Shown here: positions 7,837 through 14,373 of the stretch, one piece after another
Numbering within the stretch: the stretch's first letter is position 1
Layout of the letters: every line of letters begins with the position of its first letter
Notes under the pieces: generated by a model
What the model saw: only the letters and a program-made list of their open reading frames with translations
Database searches by the model: none
What the model was told of the DNA's origin: nothing
NCBI GenBank assembly: GCA_029556615.1
Contig: JAKQDD010000081.1
Span: forward strand, 1 to 38,569
Source of the DNA: Verrucomicrobiota bacterium
Lineage (GTDB): Bacteria > Verrucomicrobiota > Verrucomicrobiia > Limisphaerales > J093
DNA: 38,569 nt
Reading direction: 5' to 3'
Program-made: the position numbers and the translations under genes

Positions 7837-8075
7837 CGCCCGCCCCCCTCATCCGCCGGCACCAGCACCGTCTCGTTCATCCGCCGCACCGCGTCTTCCA
7901 GCCGGAATCGCAACAGCCGCTTCCCAATCCGCCAGTGCGCGATCTCCCCCCGCGCAATCATCCCGTTCAGCGACCGCACAGATATTTGCAGCGCCGCCGC
8001 CATCTGCGCCTTCGTGATCCCCACCACCCCGCGCGCCACCAGCTCGCCCACCGTCTCCACCTTCTTGCGCTTCAC
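7833..8075 (-). CDS. Excisionase/MerR-type helix-turn-helix protein (80 aa)
   Basis: The product carries ITKAQMAAALQISVRSLNGMIARGEIAH followed by WRIGKRLLRFRLEDAVRRM, the helix-turn-helix and wing pattern of the excisionase/HTH_17 family. These proteins bind short DNA sites and serve as recombination directionality factors or small regulators. GTG 8075 overlaps the upstream TGA (8072-8074); the longer ORF to 8183 is a shadow of the neighbour. Since the element has its own tyrosine integrase, this or the next gene is the best candidate for an excisionase. Which of the two cannot be decided from sequence. Confidence 0.7.
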   Translation of the reverse strand: MKRKKVETVGELVARGVVGITKAQMAAALQISVRSLNGMIARGEIAHWRIGKRLLRFRLEDAVRRMNETVLVPADEGGGR

Positions 8076-8365
8076 TTGGCCACCGCCTTTCCGGCTGCGA
8101 TGCCTTCGACATCGGCCCGCCGAACGCGCAGCGACCCCAGCAGCTCCACCGTCTCCAGTCGCCCGGCCTTCACCAGCCGCCACATCGTGGTGCGGTGGAC
8201 GCCGAGCAGAATCGCGGCATCCTTCACCCGCATCAGCAGCGGGCCCCGCGGCGGCTCCGGCGCCGCCTCCGGCTTGCCGGCGAGGATGCGATCAATCGCC
8301 TCCTGCTGCTCCGGCGTCGCACTAAGGAAGCGCATCAGCCGCTCGTTCGAGGTCGCGCCGTTCAT
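8072..8365 (-). CDS. Excisionase/MerR-type helix-turn-helix protein (97 aa)
   Basis: The C-terminal half reads MRVKDAAILLGVHRTTMWRLVKAGRLE then VELLGSLRVRRADVEGI, a textbook HTH_17 fold with wing. The N-terminal 40 residues are helical and include TPEQQEAIDRILAGK. The ATG at 8365 overlaps the TGA of the repressor gene (ATGA); the ORF extension to 8422 is rejected because it lies inside that gene. It forms a tandem with the 80-aa HTH protein, a common early-gene arrangement in phages and satellites where the two proteins may act on the same promoter region. Confidence 0.7.
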   Translation of the reverse strand: MNGATSNERLMRFLSATPEQQEAIDRILAGKPEAAPEPPRGPLLMRVKDAAILLGVHRTTMWRLVKAGRLETVELLGSLRVRRADVEGIAAGKAVAK

Positions 8366-8568
8366 ACGCACACCTCCCAGGTCGCGATGCCCAGCTCCCG
8401 GGCGAGGGCCTCCTTCAGCCACTCGGCCGGCTCCGCCACGCGCCCGGTCTCAATCTTCGCGATTTGGGATTCCGAGCAGCCGACCCGCCGGGCCAGGTCG
8501 AACTGCGTCCAGCGTCGGCGCTGTCGCGCCATCCGCACCGCTTGCCGTTCTCGTGTTTCTGTTTTCAC
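8362..8568 (-). CDS. Cro/CI-type (HTH_3) repressor, 68 aa
   Basis: Residues 13-60 form a classical five-helix HTH_3 domain: ARQRRRWTQFDLARRVGCSE then SQIAKIETGRV and LKEALARELGI. There is no C-terminal peptidase or dimerisation domain, so it resembles Cro or restriction-modification controller (C) proteins rather than a full CI. It is the first gene of the long minus-strand operon ending at the terminase. Start is GTG 8568 or ATG 8532; the ATG form begins directly at helix 1. A palindrome overlapping a -10-like box lies 35-45 nt upstream, and a 10-mer from it recurs before the HNH gene, so it may regulate both. Confidence 0.8.
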   Translation of the reverse strand: MKTETRERQAVRMARQRRRWTQFDLARRVGCSESQIAKIETGRVAEPAEWLKEALARELGIATWEVCV

Positions 8569-8600
8569 AGCTTTCGTAGTCTTCGGCCCACCGCCTCATG

Positions 8601-8614
8601 CGATAGGTCCTATA
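8601..8614 (-). promoter_or_regulatory. Candidate operator/-10 box of the HTH_3 operon
   Basis: ATAGGTCCTAT (8603-8613) is an 11-bp perfect palindrome about a central T, and it overlaps TATAGG read on the minus strand, a possible -10. It lies 33-46 nt upstream of the GTG at 8568. The 10-mer cgataggtcc at 8601-8610 recurs exactly at 11979-11988 before the HNH gene. No good -35 is visible. Confidence 0.45.
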
Positions 8615-8623
8615 CAGTCGAAA

Positions 8624-8712
8624 GACTTCACGAAACCGGATGCGTACATGCAAAAAGCGCCCGTAAACACGGGCGCTTTTGCGCTGTGAAGACTTCACGA
8701 AAGCTTCACGAA
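8624..8712. repeat. Three cttcacgaa repeats and a gtgaagacttcac palindrome
   Basis: The 9-mer cttcacgaa occurs at 8626-8634, 8693-8701 and 8704-8712; the last two are 11 bp apart, one helical turn. The 8693 copy is half of a 13-bp palindrome gtgaag-a-cttcac (8686-8698). The sites flank the terminator and lie upstream of the HTH_3 gene, so they could be binding sites for one of the three HTH proteins or for an integration host-like factor. Confidence 0.6.
8653..8680 (-). terminator. Strong rho-independent terminator after the 8713-11008 gene pair
   Basis: A perfect 12-bp inverted repeat (8653-8664 with 8669-8680, loop aaac; arm aaaagcgcccgt) has a GC core flanked by A/T runs on both sides. 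Read on the minus strand it ends gcgctttttg, so it closes transcription coming from the gene ending at 8713 and insulates the HTH_3 operon. Confidence 0.85.
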
Positions 8713-9777
8713 TCAGCTATAGTCTGGCTTCTCCTCGGGCAGGTAACCGTCATCATCCTCCTTGGGGCTCCCCTTGTCCCCGTTATCATACTGTGTCGGC
8801 TCATCCGGTATGGCCCCGCGCTTCTTTTTGGCATACCGGTCCGCCTTCACCGTTCTCTGTCGTTCCTTCAGGTCAGAGGCAAACGCGCGCAGCTTTTCAA
8901 TGCGCAGTTGGAAATGGCTTTCGATCAGAGCCACGCGGCGCGTGACCAGCGACGCGGCGCACTTGCACGCCACGGCAGTTTCCGCCTTGCTCCTCTTCTG
9001 GAAGACCATCAAATCAAACACCCGGGCCGGCGACGCCTTCAATTTCGTCCCCATCGCCAGCAACTCACCGAACAGCCGGAACACCCTCAAGGACTTCGCA
9101 TCCCGGACCAACTCTTTTTTCTCCGGCAAGTGCCCGGCAAACAACTCGCCTGCGCTCCTGCGGGCATCAAGCTTTCCACCCGGCAGCAGGGCAACATGCG
9201 ACTCCAGGTCGAAAAAACCCGCCTTCGCGCTGGCCAACAATTCCTTGGAACGCACGTCGAACCACCGGCTGGTGGGCGCCAGCACGACAAAGCCCTCACG
9301 CAACCGAACCGCAAGCTCAGTCAGTGCGCTGCGGAACTCGTCCGGCTCATGCTGGATGCTGAGCACAATCGGCAGGCCTGCCCCACCGAAAGATCCGATC
9401 TGCATCACGCCAGGCACGCCAAACACGGCCTCCTTCGGGTCGAACCCGAAGGCCGACGCCAGCGCGCGGCCCAGCCGCGCCCAGTTCAATTCCAAAAGGA
9501 CCAGGTCCTCAGCCTTCAGCGACAAGTCCTCGCAATTCCAGGAGTCGCACCGGCAAACGCCTACAATGCTGCCGTCGTCATGGTGGATAACCTCATGGGC
9601 GCAGCCGCATTCATGGGGACACGGGACCGACTTGGCCTCGGCCCCAGGCCTCGCCCGAAGAAACGCCCCCCGAACGGCATCAAACTCGCCATCCAAACGG
9701 GAGCGCCAACCGGCGGGTACTGCCACCAGACCGCGCAGGCCCTCAAGACATTGCCAGAAGTTACCCACGGGCACCAC
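8713..9777 (-). CDS. Unknown protein with Cys/His cluster (354 aa)
   Basis: No family recognised. Residues 53-82 hold a dense metal-binding cluster (C53, H55, C57, C59, H61, then C75, C77, C82), probably a zinc ribbon. The middle (about 85-230) looks like a folded alpha/beta domain (VVLAPTSRWFDVRSKELLAS, HVALLPGGKL). The C-terminal 70 residues are Lys/Arg-rich helix followed by a very acidic tail (KEDDDGYLPEEKPDYS). GTG 9777 (or GTG 9774) overlaps the end of the upstream gene by 17 nt, so the two proteins are translationally coupled and probably act together. A perfect terminator follows. It sits in the cargo block next to the HNH gene; a defence role is inference only. Confidence 0.7.
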   Translation of the reverse strand: MVPVGNFWQCLEGLRGLVAVPAGWRSRLDGEFDAVRGAFLRARPGAEAKSVPCPHECGCAHEVIHHDDGSIVGVCRCDSWNCEDLSLKAEDLVLLELNWARLGRALASAFGFDPKEAVFGVPGVMQIGSFGGAGLPIVLSIQHEPDEFRSALTELAVRLREGFVVLAPTSRWFDVRSKELLASAKAGFFDLESHVALLPGGKLDARRSAGELFAGHLPEKKELVRDAKSLRVFRLFGELLAMGTKLKASPARVFDLMVFQKRSKAETAVACKCAASLVTRRVALIESHFQLRIEKLRAFASDLKERQRTVKADRYAKKKRGAIPDEPTQYDNGDKGSPKEDDDGYLPEEKPDYS

Positions 9778-11008
9778 GCACGGCCTCGCTGATAACGCGC
9801 TCGCCGACCTTCAGCGTCCACCCCCGTTTGCCCCCGGACGCCTGCCCATCTTCGACCACGGCCCGAAAACCGCGCTTCGAAAGCCACGCCTGCACCACGC
9901 GGGCGTCACAATGCCGGCCCAGCTTCAGGGTGTTCGGTGTCCGAATCTGCACCTTGCGCGCCTTCTTCTTCCCCTTGAAATAAAGGTCGAACGCCGCCCG
10001 GACCAGCCTGCCACCCGCCGGGATCGCGTCGCGCTTCACCGGCTTGTCTTCCGCGGCGGCGAAAATGTCCGTCGCCTTCCGAATCAGGACCTCCTCAAAC
10101 CCGTTGTCGAATGCGACCTCCCACTCCCGCAGGACCACCCGCTCCAGGTCGCCACCGACGCCTTCGACGTCCAGCGCGTCCGCCTTGTCGCCCCGCAGCG
10201 GCTCCAGGGTGTACGCCTTCTTCTGCGAGAAGTAGTTATCATCCCCAAATAGGCGCTGGCCAAACTCCTTCCGGTAAACCTCCCGCTCGCCCTTGGTCCC
10301 GGCATGGATCCGAATTTCATCCAGCTCGGGCGAGTACACCACCACGTCATCTTTCTCCGGCCGGTAGTGCAGCATCTCTGTCTTCTGCTCATTTACCTTG
10401 GCGGTCCGGACGAACGTATCGCCGTGCCGGATGATGAAATAGTACTCTCCGTCAATCGGATGCACATCCACCCGCGCCGTCTGCTTGCCGCGGTTGTGCT
10501 CCGCAAACCAATCATCCAGGGCCTTCGCCATCGCGGCCCGGACCTCGGCCGCAGGCGCCTTGAAAGTCTTGGTGCGGTCCACCGGCTCCTTGCTGCCGTA
10601 GTACTCAAACGACGTCAGCCGGACCAGCTTTTGCTCGTTGTGCGCCTCGCTCAGTACCTTCGGGTCAGCCAGGAACACCTCCAGTGCCAGCTCAGGCCGG
10701 GTGTGCCCGTCCACCGTCAGCCCGGCCTCTTTGGCCGCGGCGTGCAGGCGGTCATGGGCCTCCTCACTGGACATCTCGTCCACCATGTAAAGGGCTTCGC
10801 CCACCTCATCCGGCAGGCCCTCCGGCGCCATCAGCGCTTTGGCCACACCCTGATAGTAATCATCGTCACTCACGCTGGCCGGCGGCAACTCCAGCTTCTT
10901 GCCATTGCTGGCGCCGCTCAGCCGCCCGAAGAAACGCCCCAGCATTTCCCGGCCGATCTCCTTCAGCACACCCACCTTCGTAAACCGCTTGAATCTCATC
11001 ACTGCCAT
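9761..11008 (-). CDS. Unknown protein (415 aa), partner of the zinc-cluster protein
   Basis: No family recognised. The N-terminus has a basic amphipathic helix (MRFKRFTKVGVLKEIGREML) and a low-complexity linker. Residues about 90-330 are a charged alpha/beta region (YYFIIRHGDTFVRTAKVNEQ; DVVVYSPELDEIRIHAGTKG). The C-terminal 90 residues, with KGKKKARKVQIRTPNTLKL, then CDARVVQAWLSKRGF, resemble a small nucleic-acid-binding wedge. ATG 11008 is preceded by ggaaaggtaattagt, a usable Shine-Dalgarno; MRFKRF at 10999 is the alternative. The stop lies inside the next gene. The function is not deducible; the pairing is what the sequence shows. Confidence 0.7.
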   Translation of the reverse strand: MAVMRFKRFTKVGVLKEIGREMLGRFFGRLSGASNGKKLELPPASVSDDDYYQGVAKALMAPEGLPDEVGEALYMVDEMSSEEAHDRLHAAAKEAGLTVDGHTRPELALEVFLADPKVLSEAHNEQKLVRLTSFEYYGSKEPVDRTKTFKAPAAEVRAAMAKALDDWFAEHNRGKQTARVDVHPIDGEYYFIIRHGDTFVRTAKVNEQKTEMLHYRPEKDDVVVYSPELDEIRIHAGTKGEREVYRKEFGQRLFGDDNYFSQKKAYTLEPLRGDKADALDVEGVGGDLERVVLREWEVAFDNGFEEVLIRKATDIFAAAEDKPVKRDAIPAGGRLVRAAFDLYFKGKKKARKVQIRTPNTLKLGRHCDARVVQAWLSKRGFRAVVEDGQASGGKRGWTLKVGERVISEAVRGARG

Positions 11009-11121
11009 ACTAATTACCTTTCCGATTGTCCGGCCCGGCCAGTAGCCGGTCCGGCTGGCGTGCGACGCCCGCCTCACGCCCATGTTCCATTCTGCGCGCC
11101 AGGTAACATACCAAGGTCACC

Positions 11122-11138
11122 TGGACAAATACTGTCCA
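11122..11138. promoter_or_regulatory. Palindrome upstream of the 415-aa gene
   Basis: tggaca-aatac-tgtcca is a perfect 6-bp inverted repeat with 5-nt spacer, next to ccaggt...acctgg in the 150-bp gap between the HNH gene end and the 11008 start. It is a plausible operator for the two-gene unit; no convincing -35/-10 pair was seen. Confidence 0.35.
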
Positions 11139-11158
11139 ACCCTCAAAAATACATCCCA

Positions 11159-11974
11159 TCACTGAGCCTTCTTCTTCTTCCCCTGTAACTTGTCCACATG
11201 GGCCTCAAACGAGTGGTAACTCCGCTCACCATAAGCCCGTCGATTCCGCCCAATGATGGTGTCATCTATGGCGGCCTGGATAAAGGCCACCAGGTCCCCA
11301 AATCTCGACTGCGGCAAGAGGTTCGCCCGCGCCCCAAACTCACGCTCAATAAGCTGGTGGAACATGGACGGGTGGAAAGGTCGCCTGTCCTTCCCGCTCT
11401 TGATACCGCCCAGCCGGAACTCGATGTAGCGCTTAGTCAGGTACTCTATATAGGACCGCATCTCGATGTCCGCCCCAATCGCGTCTGTCGGCAGCGGCGT
11501 TGGTGGGTTTTTCTTGTCCGTCTTGATGGTTACGTGCCTGGCCTGGATGCCACCTGGGCTCGCGACCATCACCTGAGCCTCGCCACTCGCCTCTATGTGG
11601 AAGTAGGATTCAATCAACCGCCGCGCCAACCGGCCACCCTCCACGCTCAGCTCAATGTCTCCATCCCGCTCATGTATCTCCTTGATTTCCTGTAGCAGCT
11701 CGACCGTGTACTTGTCCGGCTCCGCGTCCACGATGTCATGGTGAACGCTGCACAGCAGGATCAGATTCCCAAACCCGTGCCGCTCCTCCTCCGTTTGCGT
11801 CGAGTCATACCGCGGCCCGCCCGCGCTACGCGCCTTGATGTGGCACACCCTGCCAGTCATCGTCAGGGAAGATTGGACAATTGCAGTCCCGCACTGCGGG
11901 AAGGCGCACAGATTCCGCGACAGCGCAAACAACTTCTTCAGCGTGCTCTCACTTGGGTTCTTCATGGTCTTCAT
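11159..11974 (-). CDS. HNH endonuclease
   Basis: The 271-residue protein has an HNH/zinc-finger nuclease fold at residues 15-90: C23 and C28 (NLCAFPQC), then GRVCHIKA with H45 (the first catalytic His), NLILLCSVHHDIVD with N70, C75, H78 and H79. The C-terminal 130 residues (MRSYIEYLTKRYIEFRLGG, FIQAAIDDTIIGRNRRAYGE) form a separate helical domain also seen with other HNH proteins. The product would cut DNA. Start is ATG 11974 (or 11965); the ORF extension to 12226 crosses the divergent promoter region and is rejected. It is transcribed divergently from the GHKL operon and is the likely effector nuclease of that cluster. Confidence 0.85.
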   Translation of the reverse strand: MKTMKNPSESTLKKLFALSRNLCAFPQCGTAIVQSSLTMTGRVCHIKARSAGGPRYDSTQTEEERHGFGNLILLCSVHHDIVDAEPDKYTVELLQEIKEIHERDGDIELSVEGGRLARRLIESYFHIEASGEAQVMVASPGGIQARHVTIKTDKKNPPTPLPTDAIGADIEMRSYIEYLTKRYIEFRLGGIKSGKDRRPFHPSMFHQLIEREFGARANLLPQSRFGDLVAFIQAAIDDTIIGRNRRAYGERSYHSFEAHVDKLQGKKKKAQ

Positions 11975-12116
11975 TGTTCGATAGGTCCAACGGCAGTTCG
12001 TCCCAAAGGCTCTAAAAATGCCCCTGGGAAGGCCATTATAATCCGGCATTTCTTTTGTAATACGACATTGCAACTCCAGTGTTGACATTTTAACAATAAA
12101 ACGCAAGAATGATTTC
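11975..12116. promoter_or_regulatory. Divergent promoter region between HNH and the GHKL operon
   Basis: Rightward: TTGACA at 12082-12087, 17-nt spacer, AAGAAT at 12105-12110, then only 6 nt to the ATG at 12117, which would give a leaderless message. Leftward: TATAAT at 12035-12040 on the minus strand with no good -35, 61 nt before the HNH ATG. The 10-mer shared with the HTH_3 promoter (cgataggtcc) is at 11979-11988. The region is clearly AT-richer than its surroundings. Confidence 0.55.
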
Positions 12117-13247
12117 ATGCTGATTTGCTTTGATTCTAGCGCAGAGGCTAAAAAGGCCTTGGATGCCCTCCTCGAAACCAAGGAGTTCAAGGATGTTTCG
12201 GAAGCCGTTTGCATGGCCCTCGTCAACTACGAAGCCATGCACCGAACCATCGGAAAGTCGGGCGCGGTGATTGGGGAGCCAGCGCCCACGCCGAGGCCCC
12301 CTGCTCCAAAGCCAGCCCCAATTCCCGTCGCTGGCGCCCCAGCCGACGCTGCGTTCGTCGCGTCGTGGAAGGAAGCGCTTGAACCGTTCAGCCTGACAGT
12401 CTCCACTCTGGAAGGCATCGAGACAGTCCCGCTCGCTGAACCCCCAAAACCCATCACCACCAACCTGCCGCCCAAAGACTGGTTCTTCGGCCAGCTCAAT
12501 CGCTTCCTGCCTGCAAAGGCCACCTGCCGCGCGCTGTTGAACATGGAGCGCCAGAACCCGAAGGGCGTCCTTGTCAGCGATGCCTCGTCGAAAATCGCAT
12601 TTGCCGCCTGCCGTCTTGGCGATTACCTCCGCGAGCTCGATACCCGCTTCAACTTCAACCGCGACTATTCGCTCGCAGCAGCCTTCCCGTCCACCGAGTA
12701 CCACGGGGCCGAAAGCCGCATCCGTTTCGGGAACCAATTCGTCGGCAACATCAAACAGGGCCAGCTCACCGGCCTGCCCGCCGGCATCGGGCTGCTCGGC
12801 CACGATGCGTCGAAAGACCCGCGCCTCCTGCTCACGCCGACCGGGGCGCAGTTTGCCCTCCTGCCCAACCCGCTCCTGGACGACCTTTCCAGCCCGGGGC
12901 GGGACAAACTCAGCGAGGCAGAAATCCGATTCCTCCTTGATCACATCAGGAAACACGTCCCTGCCGAGATCTCGGCATACGTGGCCATAATCGACGGCAT
13001 CAAAGAAAAAGCCAATACGCCCGAAAAACTCGATGAATACCTCTGCCGCCGGTTCACCCTGCAGGTGGTGGAGAAAGCCGACCCGAAAAAGCCTGAGCAG
13101 ATCACCAAGACGTTCCTGTCCACGCAACGCACGGGCGCCGTATCGCGCATGGCTGACCTGAATCTGCTCTGGCGCCAGAGGCAGGGCCTTAACGTTTCCT
13201 ACAGCGTCAGCCACCCGGCCGAAGTTTTCCGCAGCGAAATCCAGTGA
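12117..13247 (+). CDS. Unknown first gene of the GHKL operon (376 aa)
   Basis: No named family recognised. Residues 1-45 (AKKALDALLETKEFKDVSEA, then VCMALVNYEAM) look like a ribbon-helix-helix-type helix pair. A Pro-rich linker follows (about 54-76). Residues 115-376 form a folded domain with KDWFFGQLNRFLPAKATCRAL, an acidic SEAEIRFLLDHIRKHVPAEI helix region that looks winged-helix-like, and a C-terminal TQRTGAVSRMADLNLLWRQ. The architecture suggests a DNA-binding adaptor. It ends 3 nt before the TTG and 12 nt before the ATG of the GHKL gene, so the three plus-strand genes form one operon. A role as specificity or DNA-binding subunit of the ATPase is inference. Confidence 0.75.
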   Translation: MLICFDSSAEAKKALDALLETKEFKDVSEAVCMALVNYEAMHRTIGKSGAVIGEPAPTPRPPAPKPAPIPVAGAPADAAFVASWKEALEPFSLTVSTLEGIETVPLAEPPKPITTNLPPKDWFFGQLNRFLPAKATCRALLNMERQNPKGVLVSDASSKIAFAACRLGDYLRELDTRFNFNRDYSLAAAFPSTEYHGAESRIRFGNQFVGNIKQGQLTGLPAGIGLLGHDASKDPRLLLTPTGAQFALLPNPLLDDLSSPGRDKLSEAEIRFLLDHIRKHVPAEISAYVAIIDGIKEKANTPEKLDEYLCRRFTLQVVEKADPKKPEQITKTFLSTQRTGAVSRMADLNLLWRQRQGLNVSYSVSHPAEVFRSEIQ

Positions 13248-13259
13248 ACCTTGAAAGCA

Positions 13260-14348
13260 ATGCTCCTATCCAACTACATCAAGCCCGAAGCGTTCCTCGC
13301 CCAGGCAGTCCAAGCCACCACGGTCAAGGCGATCACCACCGTGCTGGCACAGTTGCCCATCGTCAGCGAAAACGACTACCAATACGACGCCGCCAACCCC
13401 GCCAAGGGTTGGGTTGAAGGCAAGCTCCATTGGATGCCGCTCGGCAAAGACCGTGGCAACGCCGGAAGAATCAAACTTGCCTCGCGGCCCGAGGGACCTA
13501 TCGCCGAGCGGGCAATTAACGGCATGGAGGCCCTGATTGAGATGAAGCGCCGCCTTGAGCTCCTGGACGACCCAGCCGTCCCCCCACCGCAGAGCGCCCG
13601 CGAAGCGGTCGCCCGCTACTTCTCGCTCCCACCACTAGACCGCATCCCCAAGATGGAGAAGATGAAGACCCCCATCAAAGGCCAGAAGCCACGGGAGTAC
13701 GCCCGCGAGATCGCGAGGTTTCTCTGCGTCCGCGTCGCCTACGAGAAGGCACTGAAGGAATTTGCCGTGTTCATCGAAGATGACGGCATAGGCCAGGCCC
13801 CGACCCAAATGCACGAGACGCTGCTTTCCCTAGGCAGCAGCGACAAAGGCGACAAGCCTTACCTCATCGGGCTATTCGGACAGGGGGGCTCATCCGCCTA
13901 CGCCGCCAGCGAATACTCCTGGTGCATTTCCCGCCGCGTTCCCCAACTGCTCGACGGTAAGGCGGACGGCGTCGGTTGGACGGTAGTGAAACAGGTCCTC
14001 CCGGACAAGCGTCGCGACCCCTTCTACGCGTATCTGGCCGCCAGGTCCAATGGCGAGGTACCCGCACTTCCGGTGGAGGCGGCGGAGGCCATCGGCCTTA
14101 AACACGGCAGCAGGTTCGCCCACCTCGCCTACAATTTCGCCGGCGGCGGTTCCGCGGTGACAAAGGGGCTCTACCAAACCCTGAACCACATCTTGTTCAA
14201 TCCCGTGCTGCCATTCGACCTGGACGTCGGCGGCACGCTGGCCACCATCTACGGCAATGGCTACCGCCTTTCCAACGCCACGGAAAAATCCAAAACACGG
14301 CTCGACAAGGTCTTTGAACAGCAGCCGATTGACGAGCACCCCCTCTGA
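13260..14348 (+). CDS. GHKL (Bergerat-fold) ATPase, MORC/MutL-like, N-terminal half
   Basis: The 362-residue protein has all ATP-binding boxes of GHKL ATPases: the N-box at 83-91 (ERAINGMEA; Glu83, Asn87), the D-x-G-x-G box at 173-178 (EDDGIG), and a glycine lid at 204-211 (GLFGQGGS) preceded by LLSLGSSDKGDKP. The order and the long N-box to D-box spacing fit the MORC/paraMORC and MutL group rather than histidine kinases. ATP binding would drive N-terminal dimerisation and clamp DNA. The protein stops where a transducer (S5-fold) domain should begin; that domain appears to be encoded by the next gene. Start is ATG 13260; TTG 13251 is in frame. Neither has a clear Shine-Dalgarno. Confidence 0.8.
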   Translation: MLLSNYIKPEAFLAQAVQATTVKAITTVLAQLPIVSENDYQYDAANPAKGWVEGKLHWMPLGKDRGNAGRIKLASRPEGPIAERAINGMEALIEMKRRLELLDDPAVPPPQSAREAVARYFSLPPLDRIPKMEKMKTPIKGQKPREYAREIARFLCVRVAYEKALKEFAVFIEDDGIGQAPTQMHETLLSLGSSDKGDKPYLIGLFGQGGSSAYAASEYSWCISRRVPQLLDGKADGVGWTVVKQVLPDKRRDPFYAYLAARSNGEVPALPVEAAEAIGLKHGSRFAHLAYNFAGGGSAVTKGLYQTLNHILFNPVLPFDLDVGGTLATIYGNGYRLSNATEKSKTRLDKVFEQQPIDEHPL

Positions 14349-14373
14349 ACCGCCAACCCAATAAGGAACCACC

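Noticed and set aside
8464..10252. Overlapping plus-strand ORFs of 442 and 496 codons
   Set aside because: Both are antisense to the coupled unknown gene pair, and neither has domain-like composition.
12090..13214. 374-codon minus-strand ORF
   Set aside because: It lies opposite the first gene of the GHKL operon, which has a promoter and operon context; this frame shows no motif.
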